Numbered from the stretch's first letter, positions 12,291 to 24,343 are shown. The stretch: DNA of 64,000 nt from Gigaspora rosea (GCA_003550325.1 QKWP01000231.1:342392-406391), one strand, 5' to 3'. Notes: generated by a model not told the origin, from the sequence alone. A program made the numbers and translations.

Positions 12291-12689
12291 GTGAGAGAAA
12301 AGGTGGACTTTTTTAAAAAAAGAATCTTTCTTTACAATGAAACGACCAAAGAATCATTGGAGAAGTACAGGTCGTTCTTAGAAAAGAAATTAGAAAAAGA
12401 AACAAAGGTAAGGAGCAAAGCCAAGACAGAAAATAAGAAAAGTAAAAAGGTCATAAATATAAAAAAGATAATAAACGAAGAATAAAAAGAGATTAAGAAG
12501 ATGATTCTAGAGGCAGCAACAAGACAAATACCCTCAAAAATATTAAAATATAGACCAGAAGAGGTTAAGAAGCATATTGATTGCTCTCTCTTTTTTAGAG
12601 ATATGATTATCTTAAAAGGCTTGCAAAATGTGCAAAAAAGAAAATAAACCAAAATTTAGATGAAATAGATAGATTTCTAATAAATACCA

Positions 12690-13943
12690 AATACAGGACA
12701 TCAACATGAGGCATAGCACATCAGTACTACAAATGGAAAAAAGGTAGTCTAAAGAATGGATTGAGCAATCAAGAGATGGATTAAGGCTCTAGAACAGAAG
12801 TTGAAGGAGTAAAAAAAAAAGGATAAAAAAGAATATTGTAGATAATATAGAAAAAAGGTATAATATAATTGGAAAGAGCAAGAAAATAATATTAAATAGC
12901 ATATTGAAAAGGCCCTGAAGAAAAATAATTATAGACAAGGTGTAAGAGAAGAAGATACCCCAAACCCATATGGAACTTTGGTAACAGAATCAGAGCAAGT
13001 CAAACAAAACAGACAGTTTTTTAAAAGCAATTCAGAAAATGTCAACATTTATTTAAAGAGCTTCCAGAAGATTGGAAGAGTGAATACTTTTCAAAAGAAT
13101 GTATTCACTCAGAATAGTATAAAGAAGTACTGGAACTAATCCAAGAGGCAAAATGGATCGAGAACCTTAAAGAAAGAAACAGCTCTAGGGCTGTTGGGTA
13201 TTAGTATACTATGATACAGAAAGAAGAACCCAAAGCAACGAAAAGATTCCTAGCTCTGCTAAATAAAGATTTAGAGTATAGTATATTTCTGAGAAGATGG
13301 AAGTTGGGCCTAATCTTTCCAATTCCCAAGATATCAGAATGAAAGAATTTCTCGTTAGCAAGCACTAGGCCAATAATATTACTAGAAACTTTTCAAAAAA
13401 GTTTGGTACGAATAGTTCAAAAAAGGCTTAGCAGAGTGTTCCTGAAACACAATATACTTCAACATCTTAATTTAGCAAGCTTATCAGATAAAAGCACAGG
13501 TGCACCAATCTGCATGTTAAGTAATGTTTTAGAAAAGGCCAAAAAAGTAGAAAAAGAACTATGGATTCTCTATAGGATATCAAGAAGGCTTTGACTTAGT
13601 CCCATTAAAAAGTATCAGAAAAGCTTGTATAAGAATTAAAATCTCTCAAGTAGCTATAAACTTTTTAATAGAAATATTCAATAAGAGAAGGGTCAAAATT
13701 ATTGCAAGGTTTGGCTTATTAGAAGGGTTTGAAACAGAAGATAGGATTGATCAAAACAAAGTGATCTCTTCTCTTGTTTGGAAAATAATCTACAACTCAC
13801 ACTTGTGCAGAATACAAACTTTAAGAAAAGGCTATAATATGGAGCTTAAAAACCCACCTGGGCCCCTAAAGCTATTTGAAAAGGAAAAAGGCCTTAATAT
13901 AAGCTGTCTGGCCTTTACAGATGATATAACATTTGGTAAATGA
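12690..13943 (+). pseudogene. LINE reverse transcriptase domain, broken
   Basis: Recognisable blocks, in order and across frameshifts, are EDTPNPYGTL, LPEDWKSEY, LGLIFPIPK, LASTRPIILLETFQK, DIKKAFDLVPL and the catalytic box FTDD (13914-13925) inside LAFTDDITF, the counterpart of YADD. In-frame stops stand where the family normally has Trp or Gln: TAG at 13115-13117 before YKEVLE, TGA at 13340-13342 before KN, and TAG at 13573-13575 before DIKKAF. These are single transitions from TGG or CAG. The domain would copy element RNA at the nicked target. Confidence 0.75.
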
Positions 13944-15193
13944 GTTTTATTGCATAAACGATATTAATATAAATTCAAGAAAATCTAAACTGGTAGTAGT
14001 AAACACAAAGGTGCTAGTGTAGCAACGAGTAGTAAAACTAGGGAGAGAAGAAGCAGAAGTTAAAGCATTAGAAGTAGAAAAGGCGGTATGTTTTCTAGAA
14101 GTTTGGATTTCAGCAAAAGTATCTATAAGCAATATATAAAAAAACTTAAAAAAACATTATTTACAGTTTGGTTAGAAACAAGTAGATATTGATAAGCCAA
14201 ATGAAGCATCTGAACAATAAGGTAATGCTTTTATGTTTGGAGTATAGGGCATTAATCTGTCTTTTAGATAAAAAAAATGTAACAAGATCTACCAACTAGT
14301 ACTCAGGATAGCAAAGTGGAAAGCAGAGATCACGTCAACTGCTACCAATAGTATAAAGAATTACAAGGAGCTCCTGGGCATCAAAAGCTTATAGCAAAAA
14401 CATACAGAGCAAATATTGGCAGAATAGATAATTAGAATTAATGATTTAGGAATTTTGGACTAATTCACAATACTAAGACTTAAAAAGCATAGCAAAAGTT
14501 ATGCAGCCTGAAACCAATATAGATGATAGACCAAGGCTAGTTGGGAATCACGAAATTTAAATTCAATTTTAATGCAAGGATTCTTAAATTGGTAAAGGAG
14601 CTGGATATAAAAATGAAAACAGAGCATGATTATAACGAATAGTTGTTTTATCAAGAAACAGATAAGGAGTCCATAACAGTTATAGAATTATTACTAGAAC
14701 AGCAAATTGAAATACCAATAAATACTCAAAGGAAAAGGTATATGGTACATAAACTAGCTCTTGGACCCAAAGAGAGATAGGTTATTAATAGCAACAGGTT
14801 AAAAAGCAGTTCAGCCAAAAAGCAAGCAGAAAAAAAGCAATCTGGTTTCAAGAAGTAGAAGTATTGTACTGGCAAATATATATACAAGAAAGGTGAAAAA
14901 AGTATTTATAACACAAGGTCCAAACCAATTAGCTTTATTATCACAATAGAAGGTAATCTTACAGAAAAGGAGCAAACGAGAATGGGTCTTGATAAATGAG
15001 AATAAAGAATATTCGCCAATAATTAAACATATAATGATCAAAAGAGCTCAGTTTACAGATATAGTATATTATGAAAGTAATAGCCAAAGCAAGACTCAAG
15101 GAGAAGAAGGAGGTCCCAAGAGAGTGCTATAAGAAGTGACCAACAGAATAATGAGAAAACGAACAGAAAAATTAGTGAATATATCACCATGGG

Positions 15194-15544
15194 TAGGGTT
15201 GCATCAGTCCTGAAAAAGACCAGTCCAGGACTGGTCCCGAACTGGGACCGATAAGGACTATGAGACCATTAAAGGACCAGTCCTGGGACTGGTCCTTGTA
15301 AACATAACTGTGATATTTGTATCACCTAATCAAATTTCTTGATCAGGTGTAATATAGATCATATAATGTTTGTTTATATCTGACAGTAAATAATTACGTC
15401 ATTATTGGTTAATAAAATCTTATGCATTAAGATTGATGTAATCATTAAAGGACCATTATGGGACCAAAGGACCAGACTGGACCAGGTCCATAAACACTAT
15501 GATAACATTCCTCTTAGGGACTGGACTGGACTAATGCATCCCTA
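15194..15544. mobile_element. hAT-type MITE nested in the LINE
   Basis: Its ends TAGGGTTGCATCAGTCC and TAGGGATGCATTAGTCC (right end, reverse complement) form terminal inverted repeats, and the flanking octamers ACCATGGG and ATCGTGGG match at six of eight positions, as expected for an old 8-bp hAT TSD. Both arms are homologous to the ends of the element at 46921-49696 in opposite orientation; for example its TTGTATCACCTAATCAAATT and TTGATCAGGTGTAA blocks match the reverse complement of about 49225-49280. It is therefore an internal-deletion derivative of that family. It interrupts the LINE upstream of the RNase H domain. Confidence 0.8.
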
Positions 15545-15599
15545 ATCGTGGGTAAAATATGCAAATAGAAAAATGAACCTGCAGCTAGAACCAGATTAT

Positions 15600-16830
15600 T
15601 TTATAGACAGAAATGAAGGAATCAAGATTTCGTTAAAACAAATTTGAGCTTTGTGGGGTAGAAAGAAGGACAAAAGGGTAGTAATCGAAGCTCCTAGTAT
15701 AGATCTAATAGATAGAGTAATAGAAGGTCAAAAAAAGAGAAGAGAGTTAAAAGCAGCACTAGCTAAAAATTGGAAGGAAGATTCTTTTTGGTTTAACACA
15801 GATGGGTCTTACAAAGTAATCAATAATAGAAAAGTATTAGGATATGGAGTAGTTCAAATAGATAAAGAGGGAAAGGTTGTAAGAGATACCAAAAAAAGAA
15901 TTCAGGACTGGTTTTCATTTACATGACCAAGCTAATAGCAATTTTAAAAGCTCTACTAATAGTGCCTCCTAGAAGTAGAGTTTCTATTAGGTCTGATAGC
16001 AGCGCAGCCATTATGCTATTTGAAAAGGTTCTTGGAGTCACCAAAATGCAAGAATAGATGAAAATGAATAATCCCATGATACTAGGGGCTATAAAAGTAG
16101 CAGTACAAAATAAGGAATTACTAGTATCAATAGAAAAGGTGAAAGCCTATACAGGGACAAATGGAATGAAAGAGCAGATTGTATTGTGAAAGAAGGAGGA
16201 GAGATAGAAGCTCCAACAATAATTGTCACGGCTGATGCTGAAGTTGGCTGATGCTGAAGTTCAGGGTCTTTATTGGAAACTATAAGCTCTGCTAAAATCC
16301 ACATATACTCTATAAATATAAAATTTACACCCAAACCCTACCCTAACCCTATAAGACATAAGCGAAAAAAACATGCAAAAAAAATTTAAAATTCTATATC
16401 AAAATAGGTCAAAGCTTCAGCATCAGCCAACTTCAGCATTAGCCGTGACAATAATTAAGCAGGAGATGACAGAAAATATAATATTCTTCACAGTATGGAA
16501 GGAGATAAAAATAGAGTACTTTCTGAGAGAATTTACAAAGCAGCTTTTAACAACTGCAACTAGAGCAGAATGGACATACAACCAAGGAACCCACAATGAG
16601 GTTTATCAGAAGCGAGTCAACTAGAAGAATTGGAAACCCTTCTTTGTTCTAATGAGAAGACATAGTAAACTCTAGGATCAGAATAGAAAGAAAACAGTAT
16701 ATAGAGTTTTCGAATAAAATGCATTAGTAAGTTGTTACTTATACTATTAAGGCAAAGAAGGTATAACCCAGGTTGTATCAAGGTGTTCTATGCAGGAAAT
16801 GTGAAGAGAAAGAGGAATCCTTCGAACATC
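15600..16830 (+). pseudogene. LINE RNase H domain and zinc knuckle, broken by a MITE
   Basis: FNTDGSYKV (catalytic Asp codon at 15801-15803) opens an RNase H fold, followed by LGYGVVQID. The C-terminal part VKAYTGTNG then NERADCIVKEGG, shifted by one base, lies at 16140-16200. The frame reads EAPTII up to the MITE at 16225 and resumes immediately after it with KQEMTENIIFFTVWKE, so the MITE insertion is cleanly removable. The terminal CRKC-(X8)-H-(X3)-C knuckle lies near 16791-16840. Several stops remain, mostly TAG. Confidence 0.7.
16225..16448. mobile_element. MITE with about 38-bp TIRs, nested in the LINE
   Basis: TCACGGCTGATGCTGAAGTT followed by GGCTGATGCTGAAG at the left end is mirrored at the right end, and CAATAATT flanks both sides (16217-16224 and 16449-16456), giving an 8-bp TSD. 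The interior has the telomere-like core ACCCTACCCTAACCCTATAA at about 16333. Removing it restores the LINE frame around EAPTII/KQEMTEN. Confidence 0.8.
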
Positions 16831-17640
16831 TGTCCGTATGTTCACAAGATAAAGAAATATGGACCAAAAAAGAGAAAGAAATTAGTATAGGTGAAGAATT
16901 AAAGCAAAAGGATAACTTGGCGCTAAGCCCGAAATGGCTCAGAGAAGTTTTTATACTCAGAGGTAAAAAAGAATATAAAAAACGGCATATAGAGTAGTCA
17001 AGAGGGTTTCTGGCAGATGATATTGGACAATCATTAGAAAGGATGAACCTCTCAAAAACCAAGGCTCGAGACTTAGTCTTGGGTTTCCTCAACAAGTAGC
17101 TATTCTTTTTCTAAGAGGAAATTTGGAAAAAGTGGTGCTCAATAACCAATGAGTGGAAGAAAAGCTGTGGAATTACTCGAGGTCTGAAAAGGCAAGGTTC
17201 TAAAGAAAAAAGAAAAAGAAGGGAAAACAGAAAAAGAGGAAAGAAAATAGTGAAAACTCGAAAGAAACGACAGAGAAAATAAAATGGCAGAAGGAGGCAA
17301 AATTATCAAGAGTTGTTGGATTGAAATACTATATCACTAAGGAAGAAGTCTATAGGTGGATTAGACAATAAAGTAAATGGTAGTTTTGACAGGTGGCAAA
17401 CCCTGACTGCAGATCTGGGTAGTTTTTCTTTAGTGAAAGAAAGAAACCTAAAAAGGTAAAGTTTGTTATAGCAGGTCACACTTAGGTATCTCTAAGACAA
17501 CTGAGTGGGTCACACATAAGTATTAATGCCAAAATTGGCAAACCTTGTAAGATAAAATAGCATATTTTAATATTTACAAAAGGTTAAATAAAGTGGTGGC
17601 AAGACTGCCAAATTAAAAAAAAAATAGTATGTATAAGTAT

Positions 17641-18475
17641 TCAATAACCTTTTAATAAAAATATTTATTATTAAAGATCATTTAACAACTAGAAAAACAA
17701 GGTTTAGGTGTTCTCAAGCAGTAAGTTTGATTGATTTGCTAGTGATTGTGACGGTGCACACTATAATAACGTTATTAAGGTGTTGTCAAGCACCTTAATC
17801 AATCTAATGAACAGGTCCACATTTTTATTAAAAATAATTTAACGAATCAATTATATTATCATTGTTTTCAAAATTGTGATATAAAATAGAGTCAAGCGTG
17901 ACTATATTGCGCAGCAATCTAGTTTTGATTGATTCTAATAAATGACCACCATTACAAACACATGCGAGAAAATTTTAACCGAATTACAGTTTGAAGCCAG
18001 TCTATTTCACAATGTGTCAACATCTTGGAGGTGGATTTGAAATTCTGTGGATTCGGAATACATCTAAATGGATTTCAAATCCAAAAACAAGAATCCTTAC
18101 GAACTTATTATTGCAGCATTCTATGTGCCTACTAATACAAATTTTGGAGCTCCTAACTAAACAAAACTTCCATACCTCTATTAATTATAAGTGACACTTA
18201 TAACTCCAGAACTAAACTTACGTATTGGACCAAAGCTATTAAATCGGATGAATTGGAAGCAACAAAAAAAAACAATCTTTATAAAAATTAGTAAATATGC
18301 TAAACAAATCAAAGTAAAATAGCACTAAAAATAGCACTATACCTACATATTCTTCCGCTTTATAGTGTTAGCTAGTACACGGATACGAAGGTTTCTTCAA
18401 AATTCTTAGAATTCGAGAATATTCACCACGTTCGACGATTGTCTAATCAACAGTGTGTCATGGCACGTCTGAATG
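17641..18475. other. Spacer with a short hairpin
   Basis: AAGGTGTTGTCAAGCACCTT near 17797-17816 is a small inverted repeat. No gene was recognised; the 67-codon plus-strand frame at 17991 has no domain or gene context. Confidence 0.45.
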
Positions 18476-18740
18476 TGTGCCAGGTTGGTGGCGCAGCAAA
18501 ATTATTTAAAGTTCGTTATTGTTAGGGTAAGGGTTAGGGCTAGGAGTTAGAAAGAGCTTTCATATTGTAAAAATTCCCAACGAAAACTTTTTGTTAGAGC
18601 ACTAAAGGTGGTTTCTTATATAAATAAACAACTTTTGGCAAAACGAACGTTTGTTTTGAACTTTCCTGATTGTGTTACGTTACACCTGATCGTGAAATCT
18701 GATTCGTAGTTAGGCAATATGCGCCCACCAACCTGGCACA
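18476..18740. mobile_element. MITE, 20-bp TIRs
   Basis: TGTGCCAGGTTGGTGGCGCA at the left end pairs with the reverse complement of GCGCCCACCAACCTGGCACA at the right end with a single-base offset. The interior holds GTTAGGGTAAGGGTTAGGGC (telomere-like core) and a TTAGAGCACTAAAGGTGGTTTC block related in reverse complement to the interiors of the MITEs at 2147 and 43964. Confidence 0.7.
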
Positions 18741-18747
18741 GACGATA

Positions 18748-19121
18748 GTAGCTCACCCACAAAAAATTTTCCGGTCATGTGACTTTTTTGTGGCACAAAC
18801 CAATCAAAATTTGAGATCAGGTGTGATGTGAAAATCAAAACAATCAAAACAATCGAATAAAGCGAAAGAATTAAAGTAATAAATCGTGTAGTTAGGGTTT
18901 GGGTTAGATGCTTGGTTAGAGTGCTACCCATACCAAAATTTTGCAAGGAATTTTTTTTGTTAATGCGCAGTAGACGATTTCATAGACAAACTTCGGAGTT
19001 ATTAGTGATTTTTTATGAAAAATCGTAAAAAGCGCAATTTTTACGTTACACACAATTGGTTTGCGCCTAGTTTGCGCCACAAAAAGTCACATGACCGGAA
19101 AATTTTTTGTGGGTGAGCTAC
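18748..19121. mobile_element. MITE with about 45-bp TIRs, TA-flanked
   Basis: GTAGCTCACCCACAAAAAAT, then TTTCCGGTCATGTGACTTTT, recurs in reverse complement at the right end almost without change. TA at both borders suggests a Tc1/mariner-type target. The core carries GTTAGGGTTTGGGTTAGATG. It lies seven bases from the preceding MITE. The minus-strand frame over 18710-18946 is non-coding shadow. Confidence 0.75.
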
Positions 19122-20130
19122 GTAGGTTTTTCAGACATGCTGTCATGTGCATAGGGAGGTAGCTGATGATTAGCCGATTCCCACATCCCCATGCTATTTT
19201 TTTAACAAATTATACTTATATAATATATTTTTTTATATCTAAAAACTTATATTAATAATCTTTAATTTTATTTATTTTATGCATAAAAATTGTGGATATT
19301 ACGTATATAGTATTAACTTCAAAATAATTTGACAGTTTTTGGCATGTCCAAAACTATCCAAACAAAAACATTTAATTGGAGATGTCCAATTGCCAACACT
19401 AGCATAGAGGAAATTACTATAGTATTAAATCATAAAGTGCTTGCATTATGCATGTTTCAGAGTATTGATAATTAAATATGAAATATCTCAATTTTCAAAA
19501 ATTTCAAAGTCCGTATAGTGAGAATTTAAATTTTTATTCACAGGTTTCTTTGCGGGTATAAAAATTGGCTATTGAGAATGAAAGTTATACTCTTTTAATC
19601 ATCCAGGCCCATGTTCAAATATGCCTTTTTTTTTTTTTTATGGGAAAAAAGTTGCTGCACATTTCGTGGGCACTTTATTTCGCGACAATTTATTCAGACA
19701 ATTAATTCACAAATTTACAAATTTATTTCATGAAATTTATTTTACTGGCGGCTCATTAAGATTTGTTTAGATCTAAGGTTAATAAAGTTAATGCAATTCA
19801 TATAAAAAAAAAAAAAAAACTTTGTGGAATGAGCTGTCAGTGTTTATGAAGAAATTATACAGAACCATTTGAATTATACTATTGAATTTCTAATCTTTAA
19901 AATGTTTAGCGCCTTCCTTATTTAATTAATGAATTGATAGATAACTTCATTTCATGTCCAAGGTACTAATCTGCGATATGGGTAAGTGCATCTTAATCCA
20001 AAAAAAAAGAAAAAAAATAATATATTTAATTCTAATCATATTTTGTTCAACAGAATCAATTGTTTTAAATAATTGGAATTGGATAACACAAATTTAAAAT
20101 TAAATGGCACATGTAATCGAGTAAATAAAA
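19122..20130. other. 3' flank of lectin gene A, part of a segmental duplication
   Basis: AT-rich, no gene. From about 19440 onward, blocks such as CACAGGTTTCTTTGCGGGT, AATCATCCAGGCCCATG and the CTTCCTTATTTAATTAATGA region have diverged counterparts in the same order at about 22945-24120. Short TTCATGAA/CACAAATTT motifs recur in both. Confidence 0.5.
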
Positions 20131-21747
20131 TCATATACAATCAGAAGGAACTTGCTGAAAAGTCCACAATTGGTTACTTCCGCTATGAGTCGGAAAGAAA
20201 CGAACTTCGCAACCATCAACAAGTTTTCCAGTCCAACCATCCAGAGATATAAATTCATTCTTATTCGGGTGTATGAATCGGGTACCATCATTCTAGAAAA
20301 AATATTAAGCAATTAACTCAAAGGAATAAAATATGGAAATTTAAGATATTTGACAACCTACTTTTTTGTTACCAATTGTCCACAGAATACAATTATTGTC
20401 TGCTTCTGCAAGATCAACTTGAGTAATTTCTGTACCTGATTCCTGGTTTCGATATTTCATAGATTTGCCAGTTCTTTTATTTATTAGAATAACATCTTTT
20501 ATTGGCGGATTATCTGCTAACGATGAATAATCTAGACATATAATATACATCCTTCAGTCATTATAAGCATAGCTACGTCATAGTTCAATTAAATCTTAAA
20601 TAATGTTTTACCATCAGAATTATTAATTCGTAGAATTTTCCATTGTGCATTTATATTGTTCTTAAATGGACGAAGTTTCAAAATTGTAGAATCATTATCA
20701 AAACTCTTTTCATCAAAACTCTCATCATCAAAACTCTCATCTTCAAAACTCTCATCATCAGAACTCTCATCATTAAAACTTTCGCCATCAAAACTCAACC
20801 CAAGATCCGGGTTTCCTTTTGAAATTATATAATAAAATGTATACTCTTCATTTTTACGTAATCCTGTAATAATATCTTTTTTTATTTCTCCGAGAGTCAA
20901 ACACCAGTTGAAATAGTGAACATTGCTAAATACAATAATAAAACTGTCATTAATATTGCAATACATTTGTCATTCAAGTTAGGTTCAATGTTGATTAAAT
21001 TTACCTAATTTCACCATTGAACCCGTCACGAGAGAATGCTTGTCCAATATATAGCGGTCCATCATTGAAGATAACGCTTTGCTTTTTAACATCCTGGATG
21101 CTATAATGTCCTACCCACTCGCCATCTACATATATATCTAACCTTTTTTCAGGGTCAGAAAGTGTATAAGCTATATGATACCATTTTTGTAGTAAGAGCT
21201 CATCACCAACTCTCATAACTCCTGCATTATTATCCCAGTTGCCAGTGAAACCATGTAATTTATTTTCTGATAACCAGAGTCCGGGAGTACGGATTAAATC
21301 ATCTGTACCTGCATATATATGTTTATTTCATTTAAGATCAAAAAAATCATGATCATGCAATAATATACCACATTTGCGTGAAATAACATCCAGGATTATT
21401 TCAAGACAAGCAATTTAAAGAGAGCTAACAATTAATTAATAAAGATTTTTTAAAAATAAAATTATGGTTCGCATTCTGTTAAATTAATTATTAGCTTTCT
21501 CTAAATTATATGTCTCGAAATAACGACCACACGTTTATTTCACACCAACATAGTATTTATCCTTACCCTTGTGAAAAATAGTGCAACAGTCGGAAGCATA
21601 GTCTTGAAGTTTCAACCGCAAAGTAATTGACAGTTCATCTTTCACCACAGGCAAGTTTGTATGATTAAAAACTTTTTGTTCTCGAGCTCCAATAGTAATG
21701 GGTTTTGAAATAAGTTCAGCCCACTCTCTAATTATGAATTTCTCCAT
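20131..21747 (-). CDS. LamG-like / ricin-type beta-trefoil protein, paralogue A
   Basis: Five exons on the minus strand: 21747-21567, 21308-21005, 20925-20612, 20531-20362 and 20292-20131. All introns are GT-AG, the phases agree at every joint, and they encode 376 residues ending in TGA. Residues about 20-175 form a LamG/concanavalin-A-like jelly roll (KWYHIAYTLSDPEKRLDIYV, DGPLYIGQAF, FNGEI, then NVHYFNW after the splice). Residues about 190-373 form a ricin-type beta-trefoil with three W-containing repeat ends (AQWKI, CILWTI, NQLWTF). Exon 3 carries an acidic repeat (units like ESFDDE, about residues 206-237) in a loop of the first trefoil subdomain. No signal peptide follows the chosen start MEKFIIREW, which is conserved in paralogue B; an upstream in-frame start (ATG next to GTAAGC, spliced) is possible. 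It may bind carbohydrate, inferred from fold only. TATA box at 21895-21902. Confidence 0.85.
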
Positions 21748-21894
21748 TTTCTTGAAGAAACAATAGATTTTTATCGAACAATGCAATGACTAAAAACAAA
21801 GCCCAATATAATCTATAAGGGTTGTAATCAGAATTGTATGCTTACCATTATTTTTTGGCTAATTTCTATTTTGTAAATATTGTGAACTCACCCC

Positions 21895-21902
21895 TTTTTA
21901 TA
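21895..21902 (-). promoter_or_regulatory. TATA box of lectin gene A
   Basis: TATAAAAA on the minus strand, about 150 bases upstream of the MEKF start. It is followed by GGGGTGAGTTCACA, which resembles AGGGTGAAGTTCACA after the TATA box of paralogue B, so promoter proximal sequence is conserved between the two genes. A probable 5'UTR intron (GTAAGC) lies between it and the start. Confidence 0.55.
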
Positions 21903-22196
21903 AATTCTTATTTATCATATGAAAGTAAATATGCGAGTAGGTTCATCTCCATCTTCGTTAATAACATAATACTATTTATTTGAATAATTTTGGTACATAT
22001 GTATGTTGTGCAGGCTAGTCTCTCCACATAAAGATAATGCATAAACTGGTAGCACGTCGCTTAAATTATCAATCGCAATAAGTACTAAATAGCAACTACC
22101 GTATTCTATGCATTACATTGCTGAAATTTATAGTCAGCAGCTACTGAAAATAACTTTATTCTATATAAAGTGATTGAGCTTTTTAGATTTCCTGTA

Positions 22197-22210
22197 CCGT
22201 ACCGGTACGG
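22197..22210. repeat. 14-bp perfect palindrome
   Basis: CCGTACCGGTACGG is a GC-rich perfect palindrome standing out from an AT-rich spacer upstream of lectin gene A. It may be a protein-binding site or a MITE core; no partner was found. Confidence 0.4.
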
Positions 22211-23780
22211 CGTAATAAATTTTTAAAAAAAAAACTCAATCAAATCTATGTAGAGTTAATGCATACGTAAAAAAATGAACTTCTTAAATTATCAATCTCA
22301 ATAAAGTCGAATTGTGAATTCTCAAACTTTATACGCCGTGAAAGGGTAGATCGTCACCGAGGTGGCCAGGGTCGATGTGGCAAAGGTTCCGAAATTCTGC
22401 ATTATGTTAACTGTAATTCTAATCTAAAACACTAACAATGAAAGGCTTTGATAGAAACGTGGGTAGATTTGGTCCGAGTAATTAGGATCTTACGTTAGAG
22501 CTCTATATTATACCAAAAGGCTTTAATTCTTGTTAGATTATTTACTAATCGGAGAAGTGAATTCGTGGAGCGAAGCACTTTTTGGACTTCTGAGTTTTAT
22601 CTATAATAAAACAAATATTAACCGCAAGTCCAATTGGGGTATGTCGATATAATTTTAATTTACATACGTACTATGTGGTCTCATTGATGTGAATCTTTTT
22701 AAACAGGTAAGTGAAATGGAGTTGCGCTGCTACTGTTGCAGTAAAATATATATATATATATACGTATATATGTTATGCTTTGAATTTCTAGTTTATTTTG
22801 AAAGATAGTCTTTATACTAACTAGACACTCCGGTGATTTTCGTTTGTTATAAAACAAATTTATTATATAATAAACTCTTACGCATTATTTCTATTTTATT
22901 AGCATCATTATCTTTACTAAACTAAGTGTTCTGTACTTATATAATATGTGCTCCAAAACGATCAGAGTTTTGATAATTAAATTATATAATGCCACAATTT
23001 TTTCAGAAGTCCAGTATAGTACGATTTCAATTTTTGATTACAGGTTTTCTCTTTGCGTGCTTAATTCTATTGAGAATCCTCAAAATAATTTAGAAATACA
23101 ATATATAGCTAGTGTGGCTTTGAGTTGAATGATGATGTTTATGGATACTCGAATGTCTAGTTGAGGACCGAATTTTTTGCACTGTCGTATGTTATGCCTT
23201 GATCATCCAGACTCATGTACCTTTTTTTTTTTTGAATGGGCAATAAAAATAGAGAGCTGCTTATTTCGTAGACAATCACTTCGTAGAAACCTTATTTCAC
23301 TGACAATCACTTCGTAGACATAGTTCACAAATTTAATTTATCGACAGTTTATCAACAGCTCATTTCATAGACAAAATAATTTATTTAGTCATTGGCATTA
23401 TCATTAGGTTTAGTTTTGAACTAAGATAAAGTTAGTTCAATATAAAAAAAATTTCTTGTCGAGATGAGTTGTCAGTTACTGTCTATGAAATGAGCTGTCG
23501 TGAAATAAAATATCTATAAAATATGAAATAAACTTATCTGCGAATTGATTGTCTGTAAAATAAGCCTGTCTATGAATTGGGCTGCCGTCATTAGAAATCA
23601 GGCAGGTTTAACATTTAAAACAAAATTAATGTCTTAACTTTCACAGTTCGTATCTTAATGATAATAATAGTTTCGAAATTCATCGAGATATGAGCTTTGA
23701 ATTAAGACATTAATTTATTTTTTAGAATATTAATCTGACTGATTTCTTTTGACAGCAGCCCAGTTAATTGAATTAATTGT
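22211..23780. other. Spacer between lectin paralogues
   Basis: No gene found. CTTAAATTATCAATC-like blocks occur at about 22058, 22283 and 26234. From about 22945, sequence parallels 19440 onward. Around 23260-23600, motifs such as TTCGTAGACAATCACTTCGTAG and TGTCTATGAAATGAGCTGTC recur in both orientations, suggesting a decayed inverted-repeat element. Confidence 0.45.
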
Positions 23781-23781
23781 T

Positions 23782-23871
23782 GGTGAAATAAGATGTCTAT
23801 GAAGTGATGTCGGTGAAATAAGATTTCTATGAAGTGATGTCGGTGAAATAAGTTGTCTATGAAGTGATTAT
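23782..23871. repeat. Three tandem 30-bp repeats
   Basis: Units starting GGTGAAATAAGATGTCTATG at 23782, 23812 and 23842 have an exact period of 30 and differ at a few positions. The same motif in looser form (GGTGAAATAAGC) occurs near 58557. Confidence 0.75.
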
Positions 23872-24343
23872 TGATGAAATGGTAAATATATATTTATATC
23901 TTTATACTAGTTTTGACAAAAACATGAGAGTAATTATAATGGAAATATTTTTTTATACAAATTAAATTGATAAATATATTATAAAAGCGATAATGGCCTA
24001 ATAGAAAGTAAGAACTTTTTTGTTATTAGTGCATTACTTGATACCATGCCTACGTTTAAATTATACCATTGATACTCAAATTTTTCAGTATCTTCCCTAT
24101 TTGATGAATAATAAATTTATAAATGATTTATTTCATAAAAATGATTGGCAAAGTGATTGTGATATTGGTACATGTATATAATTCAAAAAAAAAAAAAACT
24201 TCAAAAAAATAATATACTTAATTCTAATCATATTTTACTACTACAAAATCAAATGTTTTAAATAATTGAAATTGAATATGATGAATTTAAAAAAAAAAAA
24301 AGAACCAAATGGCTCATATAGAATCGTGTAAATGAGGTCACAT
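23872..24343. other. 3' flank of lectin gene B
   Basis: AT-rich with A-runs at 24187 and 24290. It is homologous in order, but diverged, to 19860-20130 downstream of gene A. No gene seen. Confidence 0.45.

Larger units (their letters stand above)
9668..17622 (+). mobile_element. Full-length RNase H-bearing LINE (I/Tad-like), inactivated
   Basis: The 18 bases at 9650-9667 (AATAGTATGTATAAGTAT) recur exactly at 17623-17640, just after an A-run at 17615-17624, so this is one retrotransposed unit of 7,955 bp including two later MITE insertions (15194-15544 and 16225-16448). Domain order on the plus strand: a Lys/Glu-rich ORF1-like part (about 10150-10900), an APE-type endonuclease (about 11640-12290), reverse transcriptase (about 12990-13943), RNase H (about 15780-16200) and a CX2CX8HX3C zinc knuckle near 16791. 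This order is typical of the I/Tad group. Every domain is broken by stops and frameshifts, although the target-site duplication is intact. The minus-strand reading frames at 10421, 10582, 12332, 13947, 14811 and 16778 are shadows of this Lys-rich sense strand. Confidence 0.85.

Noticed and set aside
12332-12652. 106-codon minus-strand frame
   Set aside because: Antisense of the LINE endonuclease/RT linker.
16778-17095. 105-codon minus-strand frame
   Set aside because: Antisense of the LINE zinc-knuckle region, where the plus strand carries the recognised motif.
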